Assembly (NCBI RefSeq): GCF_017873235.1
Contig: NZ_JAGGJZ010000003.1
Coordinates: forward strand, 62,001-126,000
Direction: 5' to 3'
Length of the DNA: 64,000 nucleotides
From: Clostridium moniliforme
GTDB lineage: Bacteria > Bacillota > Clostridia > Clostridiales > Clostridiaceae
Of this stretch, positions 1-7,976 are shown in pieces. Numbering within the stretch: the stretch's first letter is position 1; each line of letters begins with the position of its first letter. Under the pieces are notes generated by a model that saw nothing but the letters and a program-made list of their open reading frames with translations, was not told the origin of the DNA and did no database searches. The translations under genes and the position numbers were made by a program.

Positions 1-606
1 AAACTTTTAACTTGGAGAGATATTTTAATAATATATGATTTTGCTATACAAGAAGTAAATACTAAAATAAATATATTAAATAGTGAATTTAAAAATCTAC
101 ATGATTATAATCCAATTGAACATATAAAAACTAGAGTTAAAAAGCCAAAAAGCATTATACAAAAACTTATAAATAAAGGTATTGAACCTACAGTTGAAAA
201 TGCAATAAAAAATATTAATGATATAGCTGGTGTTAGAATAATATGTTCATTTACAGATGATATATATAGAATATTTGAAATATTAGCTAATCAAAATGAT
301 ATAAATGTAGTTCAAATAAAAGATTACATAAAACATCCTAAAAAAAATGGATATAGAAGTTTACATGTATTAATAACAATACCTGTATTTTTATCTACAG
401 GTACAAAAAATGTTCCAGTAGAAATACAAATTAGAACAATAGCTATGGATTTTTGGGCAAGTCTTGAACATAAAATATATTATAAATATAGGAATAAGAC
501 TTTTGATAATATATCAGATGAATTAAAAGAATGTGCTGATATGATAACTCTTTTAGATAATAAAATGTCAGATATAAGAAATGAAATTAAAAAGATAGAA
601 GAATAA
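1..606 (+). CDS. Small alarmone synthetase, (p)ppGpp synthetase (5' truncated)
   Basis: The frame is open from base 1 and ends at TAA 604-606, so the N-terminus lies outside the window; 201 codons are visible. The fragment shows the RelA/SpoT synthetase core: DIAGVRIICSF around local residue 74, the KNGYRSLH substrate-binding motif, and EIQIRTIAMDFWASLEHKI. These enzymes transfer pyrophosphate from ATP to GDP or GTP, making the stringent-response alarmone in the cytosol. The protein stops soon after the synthetase core, with no TGS or ACT domains, which points to the small RelQ/RelP (YjbM/YwaC) class rather than a long Rel. The missing 5' end means an upstream HD domain cannot be fully excluded. 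Confidence 0.88.
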   Translation, partial: KLLTWRDILIIYDFAIQEVNTKINILNSEFKNLHDYNPIEHIKTRVKKPKSIIQKLINKGIEPTVENAIKNINDIAGVRIICSFTDDIYRIFEILANQNDINVVQIKDYIKHPKKNGYRSLHVLITIPVFLSTGTKNVPVEIQIRTIAMDFWASLEHKIYYKYRNKTFDNISDELKECADMITLLDNKMSDIRNEIKKIEE

Positions 607-637
607 AAATGAGAAGATTTAAATCTTCTCATTTTTA
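606..637. terminator. Bidirectional terminator between the alarmone synthetase and fprA
   Basis: A near-perfect inverted repeat (AAAATGAGAAGATTT followed by its complement) has an A-run on the left and a T-run on the right. It can therefore stop transcription from both converging genes. Confidence 0.85.
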
Positions 638-644
638 TAAATAA

Positions 645-1907
645 TTATTTTTTATTTACATCACATTGACCGTGGTCTACAGGATTAATGTTTTTCTCTC
701 CAAACATTATTTTTGAGAAGTTATTACCAAATTCTATAGCTTCATCTATTTGTTCTTTAGAAGCTCTAAATTTAACACGTAAACCTGGATGAACTAATTT
801 CATTTTTAATTCTTCTAATCTAGATTCTATTCTAGGAACAGCTTCTCCACTCCAACCATATGAACCAAAGGCAGCTGCAAATTTCTTACCATTAATTATA
901 GGATTTAAATTAGCTAATAAAATTCTAATTGGAGGTAGTAATTCTCCAACTATTGTTGGTGAACCAAATAATAAACCATCAGATTCATTAATATCTTTCA
1001 TTATAGCATCGTTATCTTTGTCTTTTGTTAAATCATATAATTTAACTTCAACATTATGGTTCTTCTTAAGTCCTTCTTCAATATATTTAGCAAGTTCTTC
1101 TGTGTATCCATAAGCTGAAACATAACAAATTGTAACTTTCTTATCTCCATTTATTATAGGTTTTACAGGAGTTGCCCATTCTTTGAATTTATTTACTACA
1201 TCCCATGGATTTTCTCTTAAAATAGGTCCATGACCTGGACAAATTATGTCTATATCTAAATCTTTAATTTTATCTATACCTTTAAGAACGAAAGGCTTAA
1301 ATGGTCCAAATATGGCATCAAAATAATATTTTAAAGAAACATTATAATCTTCTTCATTTTCAACTAAGTCATTGAAAATATTTTCGCATGCGTAGTGACA
1401 TCCAAAAGAATCACAAGTAATTAAAACTTTATCTTCTTCAACATATGTATACATTGAATCTGGCCAATGTAAAAATGGAGCTGAAATAAATCTTAATGTT
1501 TTATCTCCAAGAGATAAAGTATCACCGTCTTTTGCAATAATATAATCAAAATCTCTATTTATAATTTCTTTTAAGAAAGAGATTGCTTGCATTGAACCAA
1601 CAACTTTTGCATGTGGAGCAAGATCTAAAATTTTTCCAACTGAACCTGAGTGATCTGGTTCTGTATGATCTACAACTATGTAGTCAATGTCAGCTGGAGT
1701 TATATTTAAAGTTTCAAGAGTTTCTAAATACTTATCAAAGCACTTTTCTTTAACTGTTTCAAATAAAGCTATCTTTTCACTTCCTTTAACTACGTATGAA
1801 TTATAACTTGTACCAAATGGAGTATACATTATTATATCAAAAACTCTTAATTCTGGATCTAATGCCCCCACCCAGTGAATACCTTTTTTTATTTCTACAT
1901 TTCTCAT
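645..1907 (-). CDS. fprA: Flavodiiron protein (A-type flavoprotein, O2/NO reductase)
   Basis: A 420-residue flavodiiron protein. The N-terminal metallo-beta-lactamase domain (about 1-245) carries the diiron ligands H81, E83, D85, H86 (HTEPDHSG), H147, D166 and a late His in CPGHGPIL. The C-terminal flavodoxin domain begins near residue 255 with the FMN loop SAYGYTEELAK. The family reduces O2 to water (or NO to N2O) in the cytosol with electrons from rubredoxin or NADH:rubredoxin oxidoreductase, protecting anaerobes. A GTG codon at 1916 is in frame but lies inside the AGAGGTG ribosome binding site, so ATG 1907 is the better start. No rubredoxin domain is fused. Confidence 0.93.
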   Translation of the reverse strand: MRNVEIKKGIHWVGALDPELRVFDIIMYTPFGTSYNSYVVKGSEKIALFETVKEKCFDKYLETLETLNITPADIDYIVVDHTEPDHSGSVGKILDLAPHAKVVGSMQAISFLKEIINRDFDYIIAKDGDTLSLGDKTLRFISAPFLHWPDSMYTYVEEDKVLITCDSFGCHYACENIFNDLVENEEDYNVSLKYYFDAIFGPFKPFVLKGIDKIKDLDIDIICPGHGPILRENPWDVVNKFKEWATPVKPIINGDKKVTICYVSAYGYTEELAKYIEEGLKKNHNVEVKLYDLTKDKDNDAIMKDINESDGLLFGSPTIVGELLPPIRILLANLNPIINGKKFAAAFGSYGWSGEAVPRIESRLEELKMKLVHPGLRVKFRASKEQIDEAIEFGNNFSKIMFGEKNINPVDHGQCDVNKK

Positions 1908-1948
1908 ATTTAACACCTCTTGTAATAATAACTTCTAAAAAATAATAA

Positions 1949-1977
1949 ATATTATTCGACATGATTTATGATAACAA
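1949..1977 (-). promoter_or_regulatory. Putative sigma-A promoter of fprA
   Basis: On the minus strand TTGTTA (1977-1972) and TAATAT (1954-1949) are separated by 17 bases and lie about 45 bases upstream of the fprA start. Found by eye against the sigma-A consensus. Confidence 0.5.
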
Positions 1978-2377
1978 AAAAGCAATTGATTGTAAATGAT
2001 ATTTTACTATTAAATAGATAATTTTGTTAAAACATAAATACCCACATAATATATTATAAACTTTTGATAATAAAATATTTAGTAGTAAAATATTAAAAAT
2101 GTAAATATTGAATTAATAAATCTTGAAACGTAAAGTTTAAATGAATATAAGAATTATTATGATTTTTCCCAAATTTGAAAATACTATATCTAGAAATATT
2201 ACTTTAAATTATTATCGAAATAGGTTAATTATTTATTTCATTTTGCAAATTAAATATTAAGAATTAAATAATAAATTCTATAGGAACTATTTTCGAATTA
2301 ATTATATTTAATATTATTAGTAGGATTTTTAAGTTATGAAACAAATTGAAATATAAAATTTTATATTTTTAAGAAAT
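1978..2377. other. AT-rich intergenic stretch, no gene seen
   Basis: About 400 bases of very AT-rich sequence between the fprA promoter and the hairpin behind the GGDEF-EAL gene. I see no reading frame with a ribosome binding site, no tRNA-like fold and no clear repeat. Confidence 0.5.
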
Positions 2378-2408
2378 AAAGTCCAACAAGTTAATTGTTG
2401 GACTTTTC
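2378..2408. terminator. Terminator hairpin downstream of the GGDEF-EAL gene
   Basis: The inverted repeat AAGTCCAACAA / TTGTTGGACTT has a 5-base loop and T-rich tails on both strands. It lies about 100 bases after the stop of the minus-strand GGDEF-EAL gene. Confidence 0.7.
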
Positions 2409-2505
2409 TTCAATAAAACAGACTATATAATATGTAGTATGTTAAAAGTAAAAGTATTTATAAATTTATTCTTTATAAATTTAATAAATCTTTATAAAAT
2501 AAATA

Positions 2506-3861
2506 CTAGTTTTCTAAAACAAGCTTATAAGCATTATTTTCAGTAAGAGGTTTTGAAAATAAATAACCTTGTATATAATCTACATTTAATTTTTTTAATA
2601 ATTCCAATTGTTTAACGGTTTCAACGCCTTCAGCTACTACTGGTAAGTTTAATGTATGGCATATTTTCACAATACAATCTAATATTTCAATATATTTATT
2701 ACCTTTATCTGTTTGCCATATAAAATATTTATCTATTTTAACTAATGATAAAGGAAGACTTATTAAATAATTTAGTGATGAGTATCCAGTACCAAAGTCA
2801 TCTAAATATATGAGTATACCTAAATCCTTCAATTTTTGAAGGTTCTCATTAGTTTTCTTTGAATTATTTAATAAAACTGTTTCTGTAAGTTCTATACCTA
2901 TAATGTTATTAGGAATATTATACTTTTTAATCATATCTAAAAATCCATTAATGAAATTATCTTTCATTAATTGTCTAGCAGAAATATTTATAGATACAGT
3001 TATAATGTTTTTTCTATTTTCATTTATCTTTTTTGCAAAACATAAGGATTCTTTTATAACATAATTATTAAAATCATCAAAATAAATAGTTTTCTCAATT
3101 AAATTTATAATATTATATATAGGTATATTAGAATATTTTTTATTATTCCATCTAAATAAAGATTCAAAGCTAACTAATTTTTTATCGCAAGTATATTTTG
3201 GTTGATAATTCATAGATACATTCTTATTGTTTTTTATATCATTCATTAAATCGTTAATTATAACTGTATTTAGTTTGATTTCTTCTTCTAATTTAGGAGT
3301 AAATATTACACTAGTATTTTTGCCTAAACATTTAGCTTTATATAATGCTAAATTAGCTTTCATAAGTAATCTATCTATATTCTTCTTATTATAGTTATCT
3401 ATCGCAATACCAATGCTTGCAGAAACACTATAAAGATCAATTGAGTTAATAGAGATTTTATTTAGGTTAGACAGTATTTTTTCAGAAATAGTTTCTATAG
3501 TTTTTATATCTTTTAGGTTCTCATAGATAATTATAAACTCATCACCATCAATTCGAGCTATATATTTACATTTACATACATCAGATAATATATCTGAAAC
3601 TCGTTTTATAACTAAATCTCCAATATAATTACCAAAAGAATTATTGATATTTTTTAATTCATCTAAATCTAAAATAAAAATAACTAAATTATTTATATTT
3701 ATATCATTTTTTAACAAATCACAAATTCTAGAAGTATATTTTCTATTATAAAGATTAGTAAGTTGGTCTTTATATAGTAAATCTTCAATGGTTTTTTCTT
3801 GTTTTATATATTGTGAGATTCCTTTTTTAAAATTGTTTATTACAAGCTTTTCATTTGTCAA
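2506..3861 (-). CDS. GGDEF-EAL cyclic-di-GMP protein, probably a phosphodiesterase
   Basis: A 451-residue cytosolic protein with no membrane segment. A GGDEF domain (about 25-190) starts with DQLTNLYNR at 32-40, but the signature reads DGDEF (105-109) instead of GGDEF, and no RxxD inhibitory site precedes it. An EAL domain (about 205-448) keeps the residues needed for c-di-GMP hydrolysis: ESLFRW, the Asn in SINISARQL, ELTET, LDDFGTGYSSL, VKIDKYF, AEGVET and QGYLFSKPL. The likely activity is therefore conversion of c-di-GMP to pGpG, with the GGDEF half weakly active or regulatory. Translation appears to start at TTG 3861, 7 bases after AAGGAAG; no in-frame ATG fits better. It is monocistronic. 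Confidence 0.88.
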   Translation of the reverse strand: MTNEKLVINNFKKGISQYIKQEKTIEDLLYKDQLTNLYNRKYTSRICDLLKNDININNLVIFILDLDELKNINNSFGNYIGDLVIKRVSDILSDVCKCKYIARIDGDEFIIIYENLKDIKTIETISEKILSNLNKISINSIDLYSVSASIGIAIDNYNKKNIDRLLMKANLALYKAKCLGKNTSVIFTPKLEEEIKLNTVIINDLMNDIKNNKNVSMNYQPKYTCDKKLVSFESLFRWNNKKYSNIPIYNIINLIEKTIYFDDFNNYVIKESLCFAKKINENRKNIITVSINISARQLMKDNFINGFLDMIKKYNIPNNIIGIELTETVLLNNSKKTNENLQKLKDLGILIYLDDFGTGYSSLNYLISLPLSLVKIDKYFIWQTDKGNKYIEILDCIVKICHTLNLPVVAEGVETVKQLELLKKLNVDYIQGYLFSKPLTENNAYKLVLEN

Positions 3862-3908
3862 AAAAACACTTCCTTATAAAGTAGTATAAAGAATTTAATC
3901 CTATGTAT

Positions 3909-3934
3909 TATATTGGTTTTAAATCCAATATATT
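3909..3934. promoter_or_regulatory. Imperfect inverted repeat upstream of the GGDEF-EAL gene
   Basis: ATATTGG and CCAATAT flank a short AT-rich centre about 50 bases upstream of the GGDEF-EAL start. The minus strand of the repeat contains a TATAAT. It could be an operator over a -10 box; its function is not known. Confidence 0.3.
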
Positions 3935-4096
3935 CTTTTATATCAATTAGTATTATAAGGGAGTGGTATTAGTATGTCCATAACATAAAAAGGAAATTAA
4001 TCTATATAAATAAATTAAATTTTATTAGTTTATAATTTTTTTAATAAAATAAATAACAATTGTATTAACATTAAATACTAAATTTATTAAACAGGA
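3935..4096. other. Divergent intergenic region, no gene seen
   Basis: AT-rich spacer between the divergent GGDEF-EAL and Mn catalase genes. Apart from the dyads annotated on either side I see no open frame or RNA-like structure. Confidence 0.45.
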
Positions 4097-4136
4097 ATTA
4101 TATAAAATAATTTATATAATTGGTATATATATACCA
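4097..4136. promoter_or_regulatory. Two adjacent dyads upstream of the Mn catalase gene
   Basis: ATTATATAAA and its exact complement TTTATATAAT flank a 4-base spacer (4097-4120). They are directly followed by the perfect 16-base palindrome TGGTATATATATACCA (4121-4136). The pair ends about 93 bases before the Mn catalase start, a plausible operator position. The regulator is unknown; a peroxide sensor would be logical, but the sites do not match a PerR box cleanly. Confidence 0.4.
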
Positions 4137-4229
4137 TTAATGTGTATGGGATTAAAAAAATAAAGAATATTTTTCTTGCCTAATAAAAATAATAATAATG
4201 CAATTTATTAAATTTAGGAGGTAATTATT

Positions 4230-4901
4230 TTGTTTAAACATGATAAAGCATTATTACATGAAGTTAAGGTTGAAAAACCAAATCCACAATATGCAGCTTT
4301 AATGCAAGAACAGCTAGGTGGTGGAAATGGTGAGCTAAAGGCAGCTATGCAATATATATCTCAAAGCTTTAGAATAAAAGATCCAGAGATAAAGGATTTA
4401 TTTTTGGATATAGGTGCAGAAGAATTAAGTCATATGGAAATGGTAGCTCAAACAATTAATTTATTAAATGGACATGAGGTAGATTATAATAAAACTGAAG
4501 TTGGAGAGATAGAAACACATGTACTTACTGGATTATCACCAGTATTAATAAATTCTTCAGGAGCTCCATGGACTGCTGATTATGTTACAGTTACAGGTGA
4601 TTTAGTTGCTGATTTATTATCTAATATTGCATCTGAGCAAAGAGCAAAAGTTGTATATGAATATTTATATAGGCAGATTGATGATAAATATGTTAAAGAA
4701 ACTATTGATTTTTTATTGAATAGAGAAGAAGCACACAATGCATTATTTAGGGAAGCATTAAATAAAGTACAAAAAACAGGATCAAATAAAGATTTTGGTG
4801 TAACAGAAGATTCAAAGCTTTACTTTGATTTATCTACACCTGGACCAGAACATAAACATCCAGAGCCTACACCACCATCCTTTGATAATCCAAGAAGATA
4901 A
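4230..4901 (+). CDS. Manganese catalase family protein (CotJC-like)
   Basis: A 223-residue ferritin-like four-helix protein of the manganese catalase family, which disproportionates hydrogen peroxide with a dimanganese centre. The metal ligands can be placed by the family pattern: E35, E65 and H68 (EELSHME), E136 (ASEQRAK) and H169 (REEAHNALF). The proline-rich tail ending FDNPRR is usual for the family. Start is TTG 4230, about 7 bases after AGGAGGT. It is a single gene with its own terminator. Clostridial and bacillar members include the spore-coat-associated CotJC, so a vegetative or a spore role is possible. Confidence 0.92.
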   Translation: MFKHDKALLHEVKVEKPNPQYAALMQEQLGGGNGELKAAMQYISQSFRIKDPEIKDLFLDIGAEELSHMEMVAQTINLLNGHEVDYNKTEVGEIETHVLTGLSPVLINSSGAPWTADYVTVTGDLVADLLSNIASEQRAKVVYEYLYRQIDDKYVKETIDFLLNREEAHNALFREALNKVQKTGSNKDFGVTEDSKLYFDLSTPGPEHKHPEPTPPSFDNPRR

Positions 4902-4974
4902 TTTTTCATAGAAGAAATATATTTATAGAATATAATAAATTAATTCTAGATTTAATAATAAAACAATAAAAGTA

Positions 4975-5011
4975 TTAAAAAAGACTAGGAGCTTTATTCT
5001 TAGTCTTTTTT
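4975..5011 (+). terminator. Terminator of the Mn catalase gene
   Basis: AAAAAGACTAGGA and TCTTAGTCTTTTTT form a stem with one G-U pair and a 7-base loop, then a T-run. Confidence 0.85.
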
Positions 5012-5221
5012 CAATAAAAAAAGGAATTTTTTAAACTTAATTTATTATATTTTATTTTTTGAAATCATAATCTTTCATACAAATATAGGTTTTATATATT
5101 AAGATATAATCTTAATTGCATGGAAATAAATTTACTAGTAAAATATTAATAGTGTAAAAATTAAATTAATAAAAATTAAAATATAGTTATAATATTTATT
5201 TAAGTTTAAGGGGCGAAAAAA
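5012..5221. other. Upstream region of folC
   Basis: AT-rich sequence with a TATAAT at 5188-5193 and a ribosome binding site AAGGGGCG just before folC. No convincing -35 box and no further gene is seen. Confidence 0.4.
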
Positions 5222-6523
5222 ATGAATTATGAAGAAGCAATGGAATATATAAAAAAAATCGGAAATTTTGGATCAAATTATGGATTAGAGAGAACAGAAA
5301 GGCTTCTTGATATATTAGGAAATCCACATAAAAAAATCAAATGTATACATGTTGCAGGAACAAATGGAAAAGGATCTACTACATCAATTATAACATCTAT
5401 TTTAATGGAAGAAGGATTTAAAGTTGGTATGTATACTTCACCTTATTTAGAGGAATTTGAAGAGAGAATTCAAATAAATAGAGAAAATATAAAAAAAGAA
5501 GAATTAGCTTTTTATATGAAAGATGTAAAAAAGGCAGTAGATGAAGTGATTAAAGAAGGGTATAGTCATCCTACAGAATTTGAAATAATAACATGTTTAA
5601 TGTTTTTATATTTTTATGTTAAAAAGGTTGATTATGCAGTTATAGAAGTAGGGCTTGGAGGAAGATTAGACTCAACTAATGTTATAAAGCCTTTAGTAAG
5701 TGTTATAGCTTCAATTAGTCTTGACCATACAAATATATTAGGAAGCAGTTTAAAAGAGATAGCAAGAGAAAAGGGGGGCATAATAAAGGAAGATATTCCA
5801 TTAGTATTATACCCTCAAGAAGAAGAAGCTTTAAATGAACTTAAAAATATAGCAGAAGAAAAAAATTCAAAAATATATGAAGTTAAAAAAGATGATGGGG
5901 AATTATTAGATATAATAAAAGAAAGGGACTACTATCAGAAGATAAAAATAAAAGGGGAACTTGATATTTATTACTTAAATTTAAAACTTTTAGGAGAACA
6001 TCAAATATTAAATTGTGCTCTTGCCGTTAAGACAGTGGAAGTTTTATCTAAATTAGAAGGATTTAAAATAAACAATCTTAAAAAGGGTGTAGAAAATGCA
6101 AAGTGGAAGGGAAGACTTGAAGTTTTAAATAAAAAGCCTACTGTTGTTATAGATGGAGCTCATAATATTCAAGGAATAAAATCTCTTACAAGAAATGTAA
6201 CTAAATATTTTAAATATAATAATTTATATCTTCTAATAGGAATACTTGCAGATAAGCAAGTAGAAGAAATGATAAATGAAATAGCTCCTTTAAGTAAAAA
6301 AATTATTGCTTTAACTCCAAATAGTGATAGAGCAGAGCTTTCAAGTGAACTTAAAAAGGAAATTGAGAAAGTGAACAATAATGTAGAAAGTTTTGAAAGC
6401 TATGAGGATGCCTTTAAAAGCATATTAAAAGTAGCGAAAGAAGAAGACTTAATTTTAGTAACAGGTTCTTTATACATGATTGGAGAAATGAGGGGAATAA
6501 TAAATAGAATAAAGTTTAATTAA
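5222..6523 (+). CDS. folC: Folylpolyglutamate synthase / dihydrofolate synthase
   Basis: A 433-residue Mur-ligase-fold enzyme that adds glutamate to folates (and may join dihydropteroate to glutamate) in an ATP-dependent reaction in the cytosol. The P-loop GTNGKGST is at 46-53, followed by the conserved YTSPYLEEFEERI, the central VEVGLGGRLDSTN motif, SISLDHTNILG and the C-terminal domain motif VVIDGAHN. Full length for the family. ATG 5222 follows a good ribosome binding site. The gene reads toward the RNase Z gene with a 46-base gap to that gene's likely start, so the two are probably cotranscribed. Confidence 0.93.
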   Translation: MNYEEAMEYIKKIGNFGSNYGLERTERLLDILGNPHKKIKCIHVAGTNGKGSTTSIITSILMEEGFKVGMYTSPYLEEFEERIQINRENIKKEELAFYMKDVKKAVDEVIKEGYSHPTEFEIITCLMFLYFYVKKVDYAVIEVGLGGRLDSTNVIKPLVSVIASISLDHTNILGSSLKEIAREKGGIIKEDIPLVLYPQEEEALNELKNIAEEKNSKIYEVKKDDGELLDIIKERDYYQKIKIKGELDIYYLNLKLLGEHQILNCALAVKTVEVLSKLEGFKINNLKKGVENAKWKGRLEVLNKKPTVVIDGAHNIQGIKSLTRNVTKYFKYNNLYLLIGILADKQVEEMINEIAPLSKKIIALTPNSDRAELSSELKKEIEKVNNNVESFESYEDAFKSILKVAKEEDLILVTGSLYMIGEMRGIINRIKFN

Positions 6524-6569
6524 ATTGTAAATATTATTTCATCTAAATATGATTATAGGTGGGGATTTT

Positions 6570-7514
6570 ATGATAAATTTGACCTTTCTAGGAACTGGTG
6601 GAGGTATGCCTATGCCTTATAGACATCTTTCTTCTCTTATGATTAATTATAAAGGAAGAAAAATTTTAATTGATTGTGGAGAAGGATGTCAAATAGGAAT
6701 AAGAGAATATTCTTTAGGATTTAAAAGTATTGATATTATATTTATAACTCATGGTCATGGAGATCATGTAAATGGGATTTCAGGACTTTTATCAACTATT
6801 AGAAATAGTGGTAGGGAAAAAGATTTAATAATTATAGGACCTAAAGGAATTAAAGATATCATAAAAGGACTTATGATAACAGCTAAGTACCTTACATACT
6901 CTATTGAAGTTATTGAATGCGAAGAAGAAAAATTATTTTTTAATTTAAAGGATGGAAGAATCAATTTTTGTGATGAAAAGTTAAGTGAAATAGAAATAGA
7001 TACTTTGCCATTAGATCATTCAACAGATTGCATTGGAGCTAAAATAAAAATAAATAGAAAAGCTAAATTTGATAAAGAACTTGCTATAAAAAATAATGTG
7101 CCAAAGATTATTTGGAGTAAGCTTCAAAAGGGTGAGATAGTAGATTATGAAGGTGTTAGGTATACTAGTGATTTAGTTTTAGGAGAAAAAAGAAGAGGAA
7201 TAATATTAAGCTATATAGTAGATAGTAGACCTATAGATAGTATTATAGACTTTATTTATAAAAGTGATTTATTTATATGCGAAGGAACTTATGGGGATAA
7301 TGATGACTTAGAGAAGGCTATTAAAAATAAACATATGACCTTTAAAGAAGGAGCAACCCTAGCAAAAAGGTCTTTTTCACATGAATTAATTTTTACTCAT
7401 TTTTCGCCTTCTATGATGAATCCTAAAGAATTTATAAATAATGCTACCGAAGTATTTAATAATTCACATATAGCCTATGATGGAATGAAAAAAGAAATAA
7501 ATTTCATAAAATAA
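6570..7514 (+). CDS. rnz: Ribonuclease Z (tRNA 3' processing endonuclease)
   Basis: A 314-residue metallo-beta-lactamase-fold nuclease. The metal motif is HGHGDH (H61, H63, D65, H66), where the usual family form is HLHGDH. It is followed by DHSTDCIGAKI, DSRP and a final THFSP histidine. RNase Z cuts tRNA precursors 3' of the discriminator base, which matters for tRNAs without an encoded CCA such as the tRNA-Cys in this window. An in-frame ATG at 6549 precedes the GGTGGGG ribosome binding site, so ATG 6570, 6 bases after it, is the likely start. It follows folC and ends at a strong terminator. The G in place of L within the metal motif is a small departure. Confidence 0.86.
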   Translation: MINLTFLGTGGGMPMPYRHLSSLMINYKGRKILIDCGEGCQIGIREYSLGFKSIDIIFITHGHGDHVNGISGLLSTIRNSGREKDLIIIGPKGIKDIIKGLMITAKYLTYSIEVIECEEEKLFFNLKDGRINFCDEKLSEIEIDTLPLDHSTDCIGAKIKINRKAKFDKELAIKNNVPKIIWSKLQKGEIVDYEGVRYTSDLVLGEKRRGIILSYIVDSRPIDSIIDFIYKSDLFICEGTYGDNDDLEKAIKNKHMTFKEGATLAKRSFSHELIFTHFSPSMMNPKEFINNATEVFNNSHIAYDGMKKEINFIK

Positions 7515-7530
7515 AGTTAACTTAAAAATT

Positions 7531-7597
7531 AAAAAAGCAAAATAATAAACTAATTAGTAACTGAATTACTTTTAAATGTTTATTATTTTGCTTTTTA
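7531..7597. terminator. Long-stem bidirectional terminator
   Basis: A 20-base arm starting AAAAAAGCAAAATAATAAAC is matched by its complement ending GCTTTTT, with a loop of about 27 bases. It serves both rnz (plus) and the TSCPD gene (minus). Confidence 0.85.
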
Positions 7598-7600
7598 GTT

Positions 7601-7852
7601 TTATAAATTTTTATTTTTAATTTCTCTTAAAGCCTTTGATAATTGATCAGGACATGATGTATCTTTACTTCCACATTTAATGCCTTGAAGTCTTGAAATT
7701 GCTTCATCAACATCCATTCCTTCTACAAGTTTAGAAATACCAAACAGGTTTCCAGGACATCCTTTAATAAATTCTACAGATTTTATTATATTATTTTCCA
7801 CATCTAAATGTATTTCTGTTGAACACACACCACTTGTTTTATAAGTATACAT
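7601..7852 (-). CDS. TSCPD domain protein (TIGR03905-like)
   Basis: An 83-residue protein with the TSCPD domain, also seen at the C-terminus of some class II ribonucleotide reductases. Visible landmarks are TSGVCSTEIH at the N-terminus, IKGCPGNLFGISKLVEGM in the middle and GIKCGSKDTSCPDQL near the end. The repeated cysteines suggest metal binding; the function of the free-standing form is not established. The start is ATG 7852, right after GGAGGT; the upstream in-frame TTG lies within that ribosome binding site. It is monocistronic, convergent with rnz. Confidence 0.85.
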   Translation of the reverse strand: MYTYKTSGVCSTEIHLDVENNIIKSVEFIKGCPGNLFGISKLVEGMDVDEAISRLQGIKCGSKDTSCPDQLSKALREIKNKNL

Positions 7853-7976
7853 AACTACCTCCAAAGATAAAATATTACAATATAATTATACTTAGAAAAA
7901 TAAAAGAAATAAAGTATATTTTGTCGCTAAATAGGAAGTGAAATCATAATATAAATGTATAGATACTCCTTAGGAG

